From positions 6,703,113-6,767,112 of the forward strand of contig NW_006494931.1 of assembly GCF_000471905.2 (NCBI RefSeq): a stretch of DNA of 64,000 nt, read 5' to 3'. Below, piece after piece: positions 23,950 to 35,640 of this stretch. A program made the translations under genes and the position numbers. The stretch comes from Amborella trichopoda. Taxonomy: Eukaryota; Streptophyta; Magnoliopsida; Amborellales; Amborellaceae. Within the stretch, counting starts at the first letter, position 1. Each line of letters starts with the position of its first letter. The notes below the pieces were generated by a model. It was not told where the DNA came from. It worked only from the letters and a program-made list of their open reading frames with translations, and ran no database searches.

Positions 23950-26900
23950 ACCCTGCTCTGTCTGCTTTTTTTTCCGAGTGTGTGAAGAGGGAGTGTGGTG
24001 AAAAAGTTGGTTCCATATGTGCTCTGCTTCAGCGCCAGGGGTGATGGGACCAAGATCGCAGCATAGAAAAAATGTTGGTTTTTTGTTTTTTTTTCTCTTT
24101 TTTAAACAGTGTTTTGTGAGTCAGCGTACTCACTAGCCCGTACAATCACAAACGTCCGTCTTTAAGATAGAACATCCGCAACGAAAGATTTTTATCTAAT
24201 AGATAGAAAAATATTTCAATAAAAGTATTTTAAATTTTTATTTTATGATATATTTATTTTTTATATGATTAATGGTCTTATAAAACCTATCCACACTTAT
24301 ATGCATGCAAGACCTCAAAAAGATCACATAAACGAATGGCTTGATTTTTGTAAATATCTACGTAAAATTTAAAAGGTATCATTTGGATCCTACACACAAA
24401 GGTGTAGAGGGTGTTAGTTTGCTTTTTATATTTATGATCATCCTTGTGCAGATCATGGATTACTGCATATTTAGATCCAAAATCGATACAAATAAATTTT
24501 CAAAAGAGCCCGTATGAAAATAGTATGAATCAGGGGACTCATTAAAACGGGGTGTTTGGTTTTTGATATTTAATGGAAACCGGAGGCCAGGTCCCGCAGT
24601 TTGACTACCTTCCATTTCAGATTTCGCCTAGCGTCAGGTTATTAATTAGAATTATTGCAGTGAATAGGTAGGCGGTTATAAATGGCAACAATTGATGCAT
24701 GTCAAAGGAGCAAAACCCATCTTCGTCGGGGAGCTATGGTCCAAGATCTTCGTAACATATTATTATTATCATTAGAGAATTTTGTTCACACATCATCATC
24801 AACTCTTTAATAATTTCCGAATATTCAGTTATTTCAACCCATCATCAAGTGTAAAAATATTTCGATAAATTTCTTCAATATATTGGAAACACTTGCATGT
24901 AGAAAACCTTCTATCAGGTACAACGAGTGCCCACTTGTGCACTTTGATATGAAGACCAATCAAAAGACCGATCTTTACCTTTCTCTATTTGTCCCCATAA
25001 TTTTTTATGGAGCTCTTATGCAAAACACTTAGTTTAAGAGCTTGTTTGGACGTACTAATGACCCTCTTATGTAAAACTAGCAGGGGCACGTGCTCCGCAC
25101 ATGTACGAATAAATTTAGTTGAGATAGTAAATAACTATGTATTTTTGTAGTAAAAAATTTTGTAGTTATTTAGAATAATAATCTTTTGTTTTTATGTTGA
25201 GATGTTTTTATTTTATTTTATTAGGGTAATTCAGTGGGGAAGACACCCCAACCGTTTTTTAAGTGTATTAGGATTTAACATTTTTAAGGTATTAATGGGG
25301 TGATGTTAGTGGTGGGAATGGAAACCACAACATGGAGCAGATCTATTGATTGAAGTGAGTTTGAGATAGTGAATATTTACATAAATGATGGTGTGTTTGA
25401 AAGGGATTTTTTGACGAAATTTTCTTTTTCATGAAGATCCAATATTGTTTTAGAGGAGAGCATAAGCCAAAATACGTAAATAATAATTTTATGCTTTTTT
25501 TAATCATGGTCTTGTAGTACATTGGAAGTGTAGTGGAAGTTCTATCAAGCAATCTTGAAATAAGATTGACTTGTATGATGAAGTAACTGTCAGTTTACTG
25601 AGATATATTGCCGAGTGGTCAACTTAAAATATGACTAAATGATATTGAAATATAGTAAAAATTCTATAAGAATTCATTTTGAGGGATTAGGAGCCTCTCA
25701 TTGAATTACATGAAGTTTTGATATAATTTGATGTATTATGAGATCTATTATGTGCAAGAAGATATATTCTCGACCACTCGCATTTAAATACCTCAAATTG
25801 AGGTGTAATTTGTTGGAAATATAATGTACAACATAATAATTTTATTCAAAAATGTTGAACGGGACATGATTTTGCCTTATTTTCGTATTATGTGGTAAAG
25901 GCTTGTCTTCATTGATCGTTAAGAACTCAATTCACCATAAAAAGTGAGTTTTGGTCACTAATATTGAGGTTTCCTTTTATTTGAAAAAATAATGTAAATT
26001 AATAGAAATATATTGACTGAAAATTTTAATTCAATCAGCATATTAACCTCATAAGATGCCACGATGTACTTTACAAGATATATAAGTTAGGAGGTCATGA
26101 TGGATCCATAAAAAGGCATTACTTTTTTTAGCATACAGTATCAATATCTGATTTCTTGTGTCCATCATGTCCATCGAAGTTTAAATTCTCTTTACATCTC
26201 CATTCTCTCTCAAGTGATCTTCCCTTAAAAATAGTAGAAAAAAAAAAAGATATTTGCTAATATGGTCTTAATTGGGAAATCAATATAATCGAAATGTATA
26301 CATGAGAAGCGTAACATTTCCAATACAATATTAAAGAAATGGTCACGATGAATTTCCATCAGAAGAGAATTATAAGAATCTCTGCGAGATTGAATAATGT
26401 TATCTCAATTGAATAGAATAAAAGTATAAAACAATCATAAGTATTTCGGACAATGCTTGCAAATCTGAGCTTGTAAAAGGGTATGAACAAGACGTACGTA
26501 CCACAAAAGGGTATAGAACAAAATAATATGAACAAAACCTGTCCTAGAACTTGGGCCACAAACTCCTTGTGAAATCAATGAGCTTTGAAGGTCTGAAATT
26601 TAACTGAATTATAGTCCAAGTATATTTCTGACAGGAAGGAAAGCCTTCAAGGCCATCAAACCTTGGTAGATATACTCTATAAGATAGTTTCCACTGCAAG
26701 TTGCTCGTTCAAGGATTTTCCAAACATCGTTATAAAAGTAAACATAAAGGGTACCATCATATACTCTGGCAAATAAAGGAAATTATTTATACATGGTCTA
26801 CACTCCCATCTACAAACAACAGACTCCCCCTAAATATAGAATCTGAGAAGTCATGCTCATACTAAATTTACAATATTTATATAAACATATCTACATGGTA

Positions 26901-28283
26901 CTGAATGCATAGAGAAAATTGTTCAAACATTTGTATATACAGAACTTAAGACTTTGTGGATGCCAGTGCGGTGTATTTATCAAAATGTCAAACAAAGCAA
27001 ATTGGTAATCCCCTTCTAACTGCACGTTGTCCTGGTAGTGTAGTCTTATTCCTTCAATCCGTTTGTTTGTCAATTCAAGCACCAATTTTTCCAACACCAA
27101 TTCATATTCCATTGTCTCTATGTAATAAAACATCAGCATCCGTGATATTTTTGAGATTTCCCTATAGCTGCATAATGAATAAATGAATGAGAAAGAATAT
27201 TAATAAAAGAATATACTAAAAAAGAATGATACTTATAGTTATGCCATTCTCCTATGTGTAGATATATGAAGAGATTGAGAGAATGAAGTATTTTTGAAGT
27301 TTCCAGGTAGGTGTGTGTGTGAGGTCTAATTATACCTATTTTAATTTTTTATGTGTATATCCAAATTGAGGGAGTGAGTGAAAAAGAGAGAATAGAGAGA
27401 GAGATTAGAGTACCTGTCTTCAGATTTTGCCTTTTCAGTGCATCTAGAAGGATACGTTTTTTCTTTTGTTGAAGATCATGAATGAAATCATATTTCTTAC
27501 TGAAGCCATCTCCTATATTATTGCATAGAGATTTTATATAATCTCTATCATGTATCTGTCAAGAGATAAAGAAGTAAATCATTTATTTCTATAATAAATA
27601 AGTAAACAAAAGTGTAAAATTTCGAATAAATCGATGAATATGATATGTATAGAAACTTATTGAAGGTGGCATTGGATCAGTACTTATTGAAGGAGAACCG
27701 TTGTAAATATATATGAAAAGAGGAATATGTGTATTATACATAAAATGCAACACAATACCGACCCTTCAAGATTGAAAGCCAACTTCTTTTCATATTTTAA
27801 ATTTAATTCGTATGAAAAGTATATCATGAACGTGCAATAAGTATCTTTGTATCTTTTGTCCATGATGATCAACAAGTCGATGGAAGTTTTTAGGATGATG
27901 TTAATAAATTCCAAGGTGATATGGAAAGTTTTTTTCCACATGCTTAACGATTGTTGTCGACAAGAAAATATTTTAAAAATACAATGATACAGAGAAAAAG
28001 ATGGATAAAGAGAGAAAGAGAAAGTGATACAAACGAAAAATAATGAATGTTTCTCTTGGCTAGATGGTGGAACTAAGCGTATTCAGACTGGCTTTCCTCT
28101 ATCTTGTCAAGTTGTAAAACCAATACCGTCCTTGTAAAGATACCTATGGTCACATCATTTCAAACATGACAATAATAAACATAATAATTATTTCTATAGA
28201 CAATCAAACTCAAAAAAAGAAATCTACGCAATCTTTGAAAAGCACAAACATGAGCATCATCCTAGAGAGAGAAACATCAGAGG
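23950..28283. other. AT-rich intergenic region, no supported gene
   Basis: Includes the promoter side of the LysM gene. ORFs are short and lack motifs. One exon-like segment is listed separately (27414-27555). The sequence near 25079-25110 (CTAGCAGGGGCACGTGCTCC) resembles the edge of a common plant repeat, but I could not define ends. Confidence 0.55.
27414..27555 (-). other. Exon-like segment with consensus splice borders, unrecognised
   Basis: On the minus strand a 142-nt stretch is open in one frame (start IHDRDYIKSLCNNIGDG, end RILLDALKRQNLKT). It is preceded by CTCTTGACAG and followed by GTACTC, as expected for acceptor and donor sites. A further acceptor-like TTATGCAG lies near 27172-27179, but reading on from there soon meets a stop. 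I do not recognise the protein. It could be one exon of a decayed host gene, or chance. Confidence 0.25.
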
Positions 28284-28434
28284 AGGCTTGTAAGGATTAT
28301 GAAGAACTTAAGGATATGTAGTGATTGTCATATATTTGGGAAATTTGTGACCGCGACAGAACCGGAGTATATTGATCAGCGATACAATGCATTTTTATCA
28401 TTTTAAGGATGGAGAATGTTCATGTGGGTTTACT
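28284..28434 (+). pseudogene. PPR protein DYW-domain tail, relic
   Basis: The plus strand encodes RLVRIMKNLRICSDCH, matching the conserved DYW-domain segment ending CxDCH, and then FYHFKDGECSCGF, matching the segment before the terminal DYW tripeptide. A frame change between the two pieces (near 28385-28390) and loss of the final DYW show it is not functional. DYW domains edit cytidines in organelle RNA. Only the last ~50 residues are recognisable. It lies 5' of the PPR pseudogene on the same strand, the reverse of normal order. Confidence 0.65.
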
Positions 28435-28799
28435 TGTGATAATCAGGAAGATATATTTATGAGCATTGAAATAAATTTGCCAGTATATTTTTAACCATTC
28501 TCAATAGAATTCAGATAGTGTTAGAAACATGGTCATTTATGAGCATTTGGAGCGTTGAAAGTGCAATAGAAATCAGCCACTGAATTAGATTCTTTACTGC
28601 TTGCATATCAATTGCAAAGAATGTTTTAGGTGTCTGTAGGCTAGAATGTTCCATCTTAGAATGTTTAATTAATGGCACCAACAATAAGAAGATTGAAATG
28701 GGAGTAGACAAAGAAGATCAAATTATATAATTCCTAAAATTATTCTTTTCTACAAGATAACATGATCATGTTGAACAAAATTGTGGCTGTATACATCAC

Positions 28800-30390
28800 A
28801 TTTAGTCGTTTGCAGCTTGCCCATCTGATTTTCTCTAGAGTGAGAAGTCCTACAAGTGGAACGTTATGATTAGGGGTTATGGCACAAGAGGCCAATTTGA
28901 TAAGTCAATCCTACTGTATCGTAAGATTTTAGAAATGGGAAAAGTTTATATAGAGCTAAGGATTTAAACAATCAAATTTGAGCCTACCTAAAAGATTTCA
29001 TTAGAAAAGGTTGTTTCTCAAATATCTTCAAATTGATTATCTCGACATGAGAAAAAAATGGATTGCAAGTTTTGAAAATAGTTTATTTTGTAACGCATTT
29101 TTGGACAGTCAATTTTCAAGATATCATAGATATGTCAATCTACGCTATTTTTGAAGCTTTAAACTTCATAAATAAATATGAAAATATATTTTAAAGCTAT
29201 CACAAAGATTTCCAATATTGAAACTACATCTCTCAATACTATTTGAAGGTAGGCTCTAATTTGATTGTTTAGAGCCTAGGCTCTATACAAACGCACCCGC
29301 TTCTCACCTAATAAGTTCACCTTCCTTTTTGTTATGAAATCTTGTGCTAGTGTGTCAGATTTAGACAGAGAAAAAAGTCATTCATGGACATATTATACAT
29401 TATGGAGCTCACAACGATCTCTTTGCGGATGTCATTCTTGCAGACATGTATGCAAAATGCGGTTCTGTAGGTCGTGCTCGTCTCGTGTTTGATAAAATGG
29501 AAGAGAGAGATTTGGTTTCATGGACTGCAATGGTTTCTGGTTATGCCCAAAATGGTTATGATACTGAAACTCTTGACTTCTTTAGCTTAATAACAAAGAG
29601 AAGGTGTTCAACCCAATAAAGTAGGTTTCCTAATTGTGCTCTTAACCTGTAGGCATCTTGGGGCTCTAAAAAGGGATAATTGTTCCATAGCTTCATAATT
29701 CAGACTGGTTTCCATGCTAACGTATCAGCGGTGACTACACTCATAGACATGTATGGGAAATGCGGGAGCATGGAGAGGGCCGGCCTCTTGTTTCGTCAAA
29801 CTATGGAGAGAGATGTGGTTTAATAGAGTGCCATTATAGCCCGTTATGACATGCATAGCCATGGGAGGGAGCAAATCTCTCTCTACGATGAAATGCTAAA
29901 ATTTGGCATGAAACCCAATGAGGTGAGATTCACTTGCATTCTCTCAGTTTGTGGCCATAGATGGACCACTAAACATGCATGATTTACCTTCTTGGTTGAG
30001 CTGGCCTGATGTTTGAGGCCAAAAATCTCATATATTCCATGCCTTATGAACCCGACGTCCGTGTTGGGTGAGCTTTGTTTAGTGGTTGTAGAATTCATGG
30101 TAATATGCACTTGGGAGAAAGAGTTGTAGAGAAACTCTTAGAACTGGACCCCTCTCGTGCTGGGTACTATGTCCTACTGTCAAATCTCTATGTTGCTAGA
30201 TGGAGATGGAGATATGTAGAGAGAATTGATGCTAAAGAGAGGAGTGAGAAAGATCCAAGGACTTAGGATTGCTTGAGCTTGATAGCCATGTTTATATGTT
30301 CGGGTTTGAGGATAGGACGAATCCACAATTGCTTTGCTCAAGGATAGGTTACGTTCGATTGACTAAATTTGATATGAAAAATCGAAACCT
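28800..30390 (+). pseudogene. PPR-E/E+ type pentatricopeptide repeat gene, pseudogene
   Basis: PPR proteins bind organellar RNA. Recognisable pieces, in order, are LAHLIFSRV and WNVMIRGYGTRGQFDKSILL (28816-28930), then after a MITE FSPNKFTFLFVMKSCAS (from about 29300). Next is VILADMYAKCGSVGRARLVF with DLVSWTAMVSGYAQNGYD (29430-29570), then TTLIDMYGKCGSMERAGLLF (29740-29795). An E motif follows (LFSGCRIHGNMHLGERVVEK, then LELDPSRAGYYVLLSNLY; 30075-30195), then E+ (DSHVYMFGFEDRTNPQ, about 30280-30330). Breaks include a frame change near 29595, consecutive TAA TAG at 29821-29826, and the MITE insertion at 28937-29298. There is no DYW domain downstream. Confidence 0.88.
28937..29298. mobile_element. 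Mutator-like MITE, copy A, inside the PPR pseudogene
   Basis: About 362 bp with roughly 45-bp terminal inverted repeats: the left end has GTTTATATAGAGCT then AACAATCAAATTTGAGCC, and the right end reversed reads GTTTGTATAGAGCC then AACAATCAAATTAGAGCC. The reverse complement aligns end to end with copy B at 31855-32230. It interrupts PPR coding between an ILEMG piece and an FSPNKFTF piece. No clear target duplication remains here. Confidence 0.88.
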
Positions 30391-30649
30391 TTTATTATTG
30401 TAATTTTCTTAAACAATATATGAAACAACTGGTATGCAATATCATGAAGTCAAATATAGTGTATTGACAATGAAACAAATTATTATGCACACTGTAATTT
30501 CTTTATAAAGAATAAATATCGTATTTCCGAAAGTTTTCCTTAAGAAACCATAATATAAAGATAATAAAACCAAATATGAGAGGGAATAGAACCAAATCTA
30601 AGATTGAAACCCTAACTAGACGTATAATAAATAAAATTTATAAAAAATA

Positions 30650-31258
30650 GGAAAAATATTCTATTATCCCTATTTTTAACTTCTATATCTCATCAGACCC
30701 AAGATTTGAAAATATTACTTGAAAGCAAAATGATTCCATCTTTTCTATCTTCCGACCCTCTAAACCCTTTTGACCATGTATTATTGACCTAAACAACTTA
30801 TGAAATGACACTATATATCTCTCTCTCTCACATCATTGTCTCTCTCTCTCTCAAAACTCCTCTCTCTCACGTCATTATCTTTCTCTCTCAAAGCTCTATC
30901 TCTTTTTAAAACCCAAACTCTATCTCTCTCTAAAACCCAAGCTCCATCTCTCTCTCTGTAAAACTCCATCTCTCTCACACACATAAGAAGGTGTGCTTGT
31001 GTTCGAGCTCAAGCTAAACACTTGGCTGGTAAACTCACCGAGAAGCAAAGAGAGAGAGATGGAGTTTTAGAGAAAGAGATAGAGTTTGAATAGGGTGTTA
31101 TTTTAGTGTTTATTTGGGTAAAAAATTTATGGTCAACAGGGTCCAGAGGGTTGTAAGATAGAAAAAAAGGAGACCTTTTGCTTACAAATAATTTTTTCAA
31201 TTCTTGGGTCTCATGAGATATGGAAGTTAAAACTATGGGATAAAGAGATATTGTCCCT
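30650..31258. mobile_element. Foldback MITE with long inverted arms
   Basis: Two arms of about 220-320 bp are imperfect reverse complements. Matching landmarks are ATCTCATCAGACCCAAG (left) with its partner near 31208-31220, and the CT-rich tract at 30815-30980 against the GA-rich tract at 31040-31090. The unpaired loop is near 30985-31035. TAAAAAATA at 30641-30649 and AAAAAAATA at 31259-31267 make an 8/9 match, a plausible 9-bp Mutator-like target duplication. There is no ORF. Confidence 0.8.
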
Positions 31259-31845
31259 AAAAAAATATGAAAACCAAAATATTTAAAATAAAGTTCCAGT
31301 TACTGCAAAAAATACCCCAAAATTTATATCTAAATTTCAATAAATTTCTCCATCTCAATAAAATTTTGTCATGAATTCATGGAACACATACATAAAGGAT
31401 CAAAGCTAAAACTGTTCAAATAGAGATTTACTCCAAATTTCTTCTACCCATATTCTATAAAAGATATAAGCAAACAAAAACTTTAAAAGAACTCTGCAAA
31501 AAAAGAAAAGAATCTTATAAATCTCATTTCAAAAAAGAAAATCCAAAAATTTGTAGTAATGTTTAGGTGAGCACTGATAAGAACATTGTAGTTTTTTTTG
31601 TTGTGGTAAATTAGTCATGATATAAAATAATATAAGATTATATTATACATATGTATTATAATATATTAGATATTAAATAAATTTTTATTGTGTTTATTAG
31701 GTTAATATATTTTTGCACTATATTTTATAATTATAGGTTATAAGTATTATATTATATTAGAGGAATCATTTCATGCAATTGTTCTATAGAAATATAATGA
31801 AATGATATTTGAAAATCATGTTAGAGCTATTTATTAAACTTCAAT

Positions 31846-31854
31846 TTTAAATAT
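31846..31854. repeat. 9-bp target site duplication, left copy (TTTAAATAT)
   Basis: Repeated exactly at 32231-32239. Nine bases is typical of Mutator-like elements. Confidence 0.85.
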
Positions 31855-32230
31855 GGGTGTGGTTTGTACAGAGCCTAGGCTCTAAACAATTAAATTAGAG
31901 CCTACATTCAAATAGTGTCGAGAAATGTAGTTTTAATACTGAAAATCTTTGTGATAGCCTTAAAATACATTTTCATCTTTATTTATAAAGTTTAAAGCTT
32001 AATAGTGTAGATCGATAGATCTATAAAAATTTGAAAATCTTGAAATTTGACGGTCAAAAAATGCATTACAAAATACACTATTTCTAAGTCTTGAAATCCA
32101 TTTCTAAATCTTGATGTTGAGATGTTCAATTTGAGGATATTTGGGCATCAAAACAATCTCTTATAGTGAAGTTTTTGGGGTAAACTCTAATTTGATTGTT
32201 TAGAGCCCCAACTCTATATAAACTTTTTCC
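31855..32230. mobile_element. Mutator-like MITE, copy B
   Basis: 376 bp bounded by a perfect 9-bp duplication. The ends begin GGGTGTGGTTTGTACAGAGC and, reversed, GGAAAAAGTTTATATAGAG. It is inverted relative to copy A at 28937-29298. There is no transposase, so it would depend on an autonomous MULE elsewhere. Confidence 0.9.
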
Positions 32231-32239
32231 TTTAAATAT
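32231..32239. repeat. 9-bp target site duplication, right copy (TTTAAATAT)
   Basis: Exact partner of 31846-31854. Confidence 0.85.
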
Positions 32240-32756
32240 ACAATTTTTTAATTCCAATGAACAATCACAAAAAAACAAAATTTGAAAACACACCCTATAA
32301 AATGTTTTTTTAGCCCAATTAATATAAGTTGTCTATTTAATGACTTGATTAGATATAGGTCTTAGAAGGAATTTTTTTTTTTTCAAATTTTTTAGATTGT
32401 TTTCGTATCATTAGATTACAAAAAAAAGAAAGAAAAAAGAAAAGAAAAAGAAAACTGATTTTGAATTTTTAAAAGCCTAAATCTTGAAATTCATCAAATA
32501 GATGGTCTAGATTCATTGTCGTGGGGAACTCATTTTAACTATATTTAGAGTGTAAATTGAGTTTTTTAAATTTTTTTGAGGTTGATTATTAGGATGATAA
32601 GAATGTGTGCGTAAAATTTGAGATGAAATAAATGTCATAAACATGATTTTTTAGAACTGTAGTTTGATTATATTACAATGAAACGGTAACATGATATCAT
32701 TCCCCATGAGTTTTTTAGGAGTGTAGCTTGATTATTTTTATAATAAAATATTTAAA

Positions 32757-32850
32757 AATTGATTTATATAGTATAAGGCTTTATAAAAGGAATTCTTTAA
32801 ATTGATTTATATAGTATAAGGCCTTATAAAAGAAATTTTTCAATGCGATA
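32757..32850. repeat. ~44-bp tandem duplication
   Basis: TTGATTTATATAGTATAAGG occurs twice about 44 bp apart, followed by CTTTATAAAAG and CCTTATAAAAG. It lies in AT-rich sequence. Confidence 0.85.
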
Positions 32851-33932
32851 ATATAACATTGTGTAATAGAATATTATATATAATATACAATACAAGACAA
32901 ATTAATTTAAGATATAATATAATAAACTATACTATATAGAAGTCCTTCACGAGGCCTATTTCCTATCTTTAACATATAATGTAATATGTGTTAAAATATA
33001 ATATATATGCTATGTATTATAAAACTCTCATCGAAACTTCAGTGGTTTGGATGGAGCAACGAAATTCAACCGATCTTTGGAGTCCGAAGGCGGCAAAAAT
33101 TTGGTTCACCTACGGGCATATACTGTTTATTTAGTCCTTCACATGATCAATCCATATGAGAAAAACTGGGATTTATCTCTATCATATTTTACGAAGTTAG
33201 GTATGAAACTGTTTTCTATAATAAAGTACGCACATAATATGTATAGGTTCACCGTAATACTTTAAATTTGAGGACTACCTATAATATAGTTTAAACCTTG
33301 ACAAGATAACAAGTGTCGTTGATTCACTTCAATCCCTGGAGTTCATAGAAGTTGTAGATGATTCTCATCCCTCTCTCACCAATATGCCTATTATCTTATA
33401 AATAAAGGAGAAGTTCAATGTAAAGTTACACTTCTCTCTCTTAATTGAGTTTTAGTGTTAGTGTTTTTGAAATATTTATCTGTAAATTTATAGATTTATA
33501 GAGTGAAGCGATATTTACTGACCGGTAGTAAATCAATAGATAAATTTATAATAATTGTATTTACTAATTTATTAAAAAATGTCATAAGTTTATTTACTAA
33601 TTAAATATAGATGAACTATATTCTCTGTATTATTTGTAAACTAGAATATCCATTATCATTTTGTAGTATTCCATTGAAATACTATTGTTGAATACTATGG
33701 GTTTTATTGAGAAATGCGTAGTTTACAAAGTATGGATTTTACTATAGAAAACCTTCTCAAGGCATCCCTATTTTTCCTTCGTGGTTCCATCACGGTATTT
33801 TCTCTCTTTCAAGTGGACCTGCACATCATAGAACCACAGTTTCATTTCCACTATTTGGTAGGTGTTTATTTCCAACATCTCCTCTTCTCCACTTCTTTTT
33901 CATTCATGACTTCTATTATTTTGGGAGGAGAT
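32851..33932. other. AT-rich stretch, no supported gene
   Basis: Nothing firm is visible. TTATAAATAAAGGAG near 33395-33410, followed by a CT-rich stretch, resembles the promoter part of a copia-type LTR, but no LTR edges were found. The short ORFs at 33047-33265 and 33714-33980 have no motifs I recognise. Confidence 0.5.
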
Positions 33933-33937
33933 GAGTT
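33933..33937. repeat. Target site duplication of the copia element, left copy (GAGTT)
   Basis: Pairs with GAGTC at 40771-40775 (4 of 5), directly outside the two LTRs. Confidence 0.65.
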
Positions 33938-34902
33938 TGTTGGCCCAAATACAGTGGATCTTTATGGTTTCCAGAAGTAAATAGAGCTACTCAACATGCA
34001 AGATGAGTTTTGAACTCAATCAGAAATATCAACAAACATATGACATGCTATTCTTATCAAAATACCCACAACAAGTTACTGTAAATTCTTTGGAACTCAA
34101 GAGGATGTACAAATATCCCTAAGCATGTAATCCACTAAAGAATCTTCAACCAAAAATTAATTGCAGCTATTGATAAACTTTTGTAAGCAATCCAAAAGAA
34201 ATTTCCAGGAAGCATGCACCCAATCATTCAAACGATATAAGAAAATACCCAATAACTATTTTCTTTGCTCATATAATACTTCTCAACCTTCTTATAGTAT
34301 TTATTGATGCATAAGATAAAGAAGAAAGTTGGAACAAACTCACCAAAACTAATGAATTTTCAGGCACAATTTGATAGCCTTTTAGAGAGAGAAAGTGGCT
34401 GAAAATGAGGTTTCCATCAAGATATAACCCAAGATGAAACAGAACTTCCCTGCAAACAGTTGTTAGCAATATTATATATATATATATATAGAGAGAGCTC
34501 CTTCGATATGCAACATGGTGCTTGGGTTGATCTTGTGATTCTGGAGGGCTCTCACAGAGATGAGAGACACGTCCCTGCACCCAGCTCATTAGGAAGTATA
34601 ATAGAGAGAAAGAGATTTTAGGGAGAGAAGGAGAGCTCGTGCATGATGGCCCAGCCTCCTAAAACCCTTTCCATAAAGATAGCTAAAAGTGGAAAAATAG
34701 AGAGAGACACATGCAGATAGAGAAATGACAAGCATTGCCTCTCAATGACCACTTGTCCCTCTCTTCACATGGGCCATTACTTTCTCTACACAAAGCACTC
34801 TTATTTTAAAATACTTTTTGAGTGGGGAAGAAAAGAAAATAAATAAATCAAAATTTGGGCCCTTATTTTGTAAATATTTAAAAAACACAATTTTCTCTAA
34901 CA
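33938..34902 (-). mobile_element. 3' LTR of the Ty1/copia element
   Basis: Starts TGTTGGCCC and ends CTCTAACA on the plus strand, 965 bp. It aligns over its whole length with 39811-40770, with roughly ten substitutions and a short indel in the first 200 bases by eye, so the insertion is not recent. It contains a TA/GA microsatellite near 34471-34497. Confidence 0.92.
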
Positions 34903-34914
34903 TTCCCCCACTTG
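34903..34914 (-). other. Polypurine tract of the copia element
   Basis: The minus strand reads AAGTGGGGGAA directly before the LTR start TGTTAGAG. Confidence 0.85.
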
Positions 34915-35284
34915 TTTCAAATATTTATAAAACCGTCATACGAACTTTTTATAGTTATATAGAAGTTGCTTGAGCTGTACATCCTCAAACAACAAATCCA
35001 TCTACATATATGATCCATCCACTCAATGGCATCAACCACACACATTCCCACGTTCACCAATTGTCGTGACGTATAGCGTGATCATCAACCATGTCATGAA
35101 CTTCACCTACATGCATTTAGATTACTGGACTTTCTCTCTCTCTCTCTCTCTCTCTCGCTAGTGTCCTCCGAAAAGCATCGGACACTCGCACTGTGATACA
35201 TACATCACCAAAAAGAATCTCTGTCACTTGAAAACTGTGAATAACCATCAATACCGTGAATCATGTCGTGATCCCATAAGGGTC

Positions 35285-35640
35285 GTCAAACTGTCCAAAC
35301 TAGCCATCACAAAGTGGAAAACAGTGTTATAAGACATGCCAACTGGAGGTCATGCTCAGTGAGTCATGCTAAATATAATTGTCCAGTTTGGCTAAATATA
35401 ATTATCCAGTTTGGCCATCATAATGGGGACAACAGAGTCAAAAGACTGCTAGTCGGAGGTCATATTCAACTGTCCAAATATCCAAGCTAGTCATAACAAT
35501 GCAAAAATACAGAGTCAAAAGACTACTAGTTGAAGGTCATGCTCAATAAGTCATGCAAAATATAACTGTCCAGTTTAGTCTCGCACTGTGGAAAATAGAG
35601 TCAAAAGACTGCTAGTTGACGGTAGTTTGTAACACATACC
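35285..35640. repeat. Degenerate ~85-bp repeats in the copia 3' non-coding region
   Basis: About four imperfect copies share AGAGTCAAAAGACTGCTAGT, GGAGGTCATGCTCA and AACTGTCCAGTTT. They lie between the RNase H end and the polypurine tract. Confidence 0.7.

Noticed and set aside
26891-27139. 82-codon minus ORF as a continuation of the exon-like segment
   Set aside because: The frame required by the putative splice junction hits a stop early, and the ORF frame has no recognisable domain.
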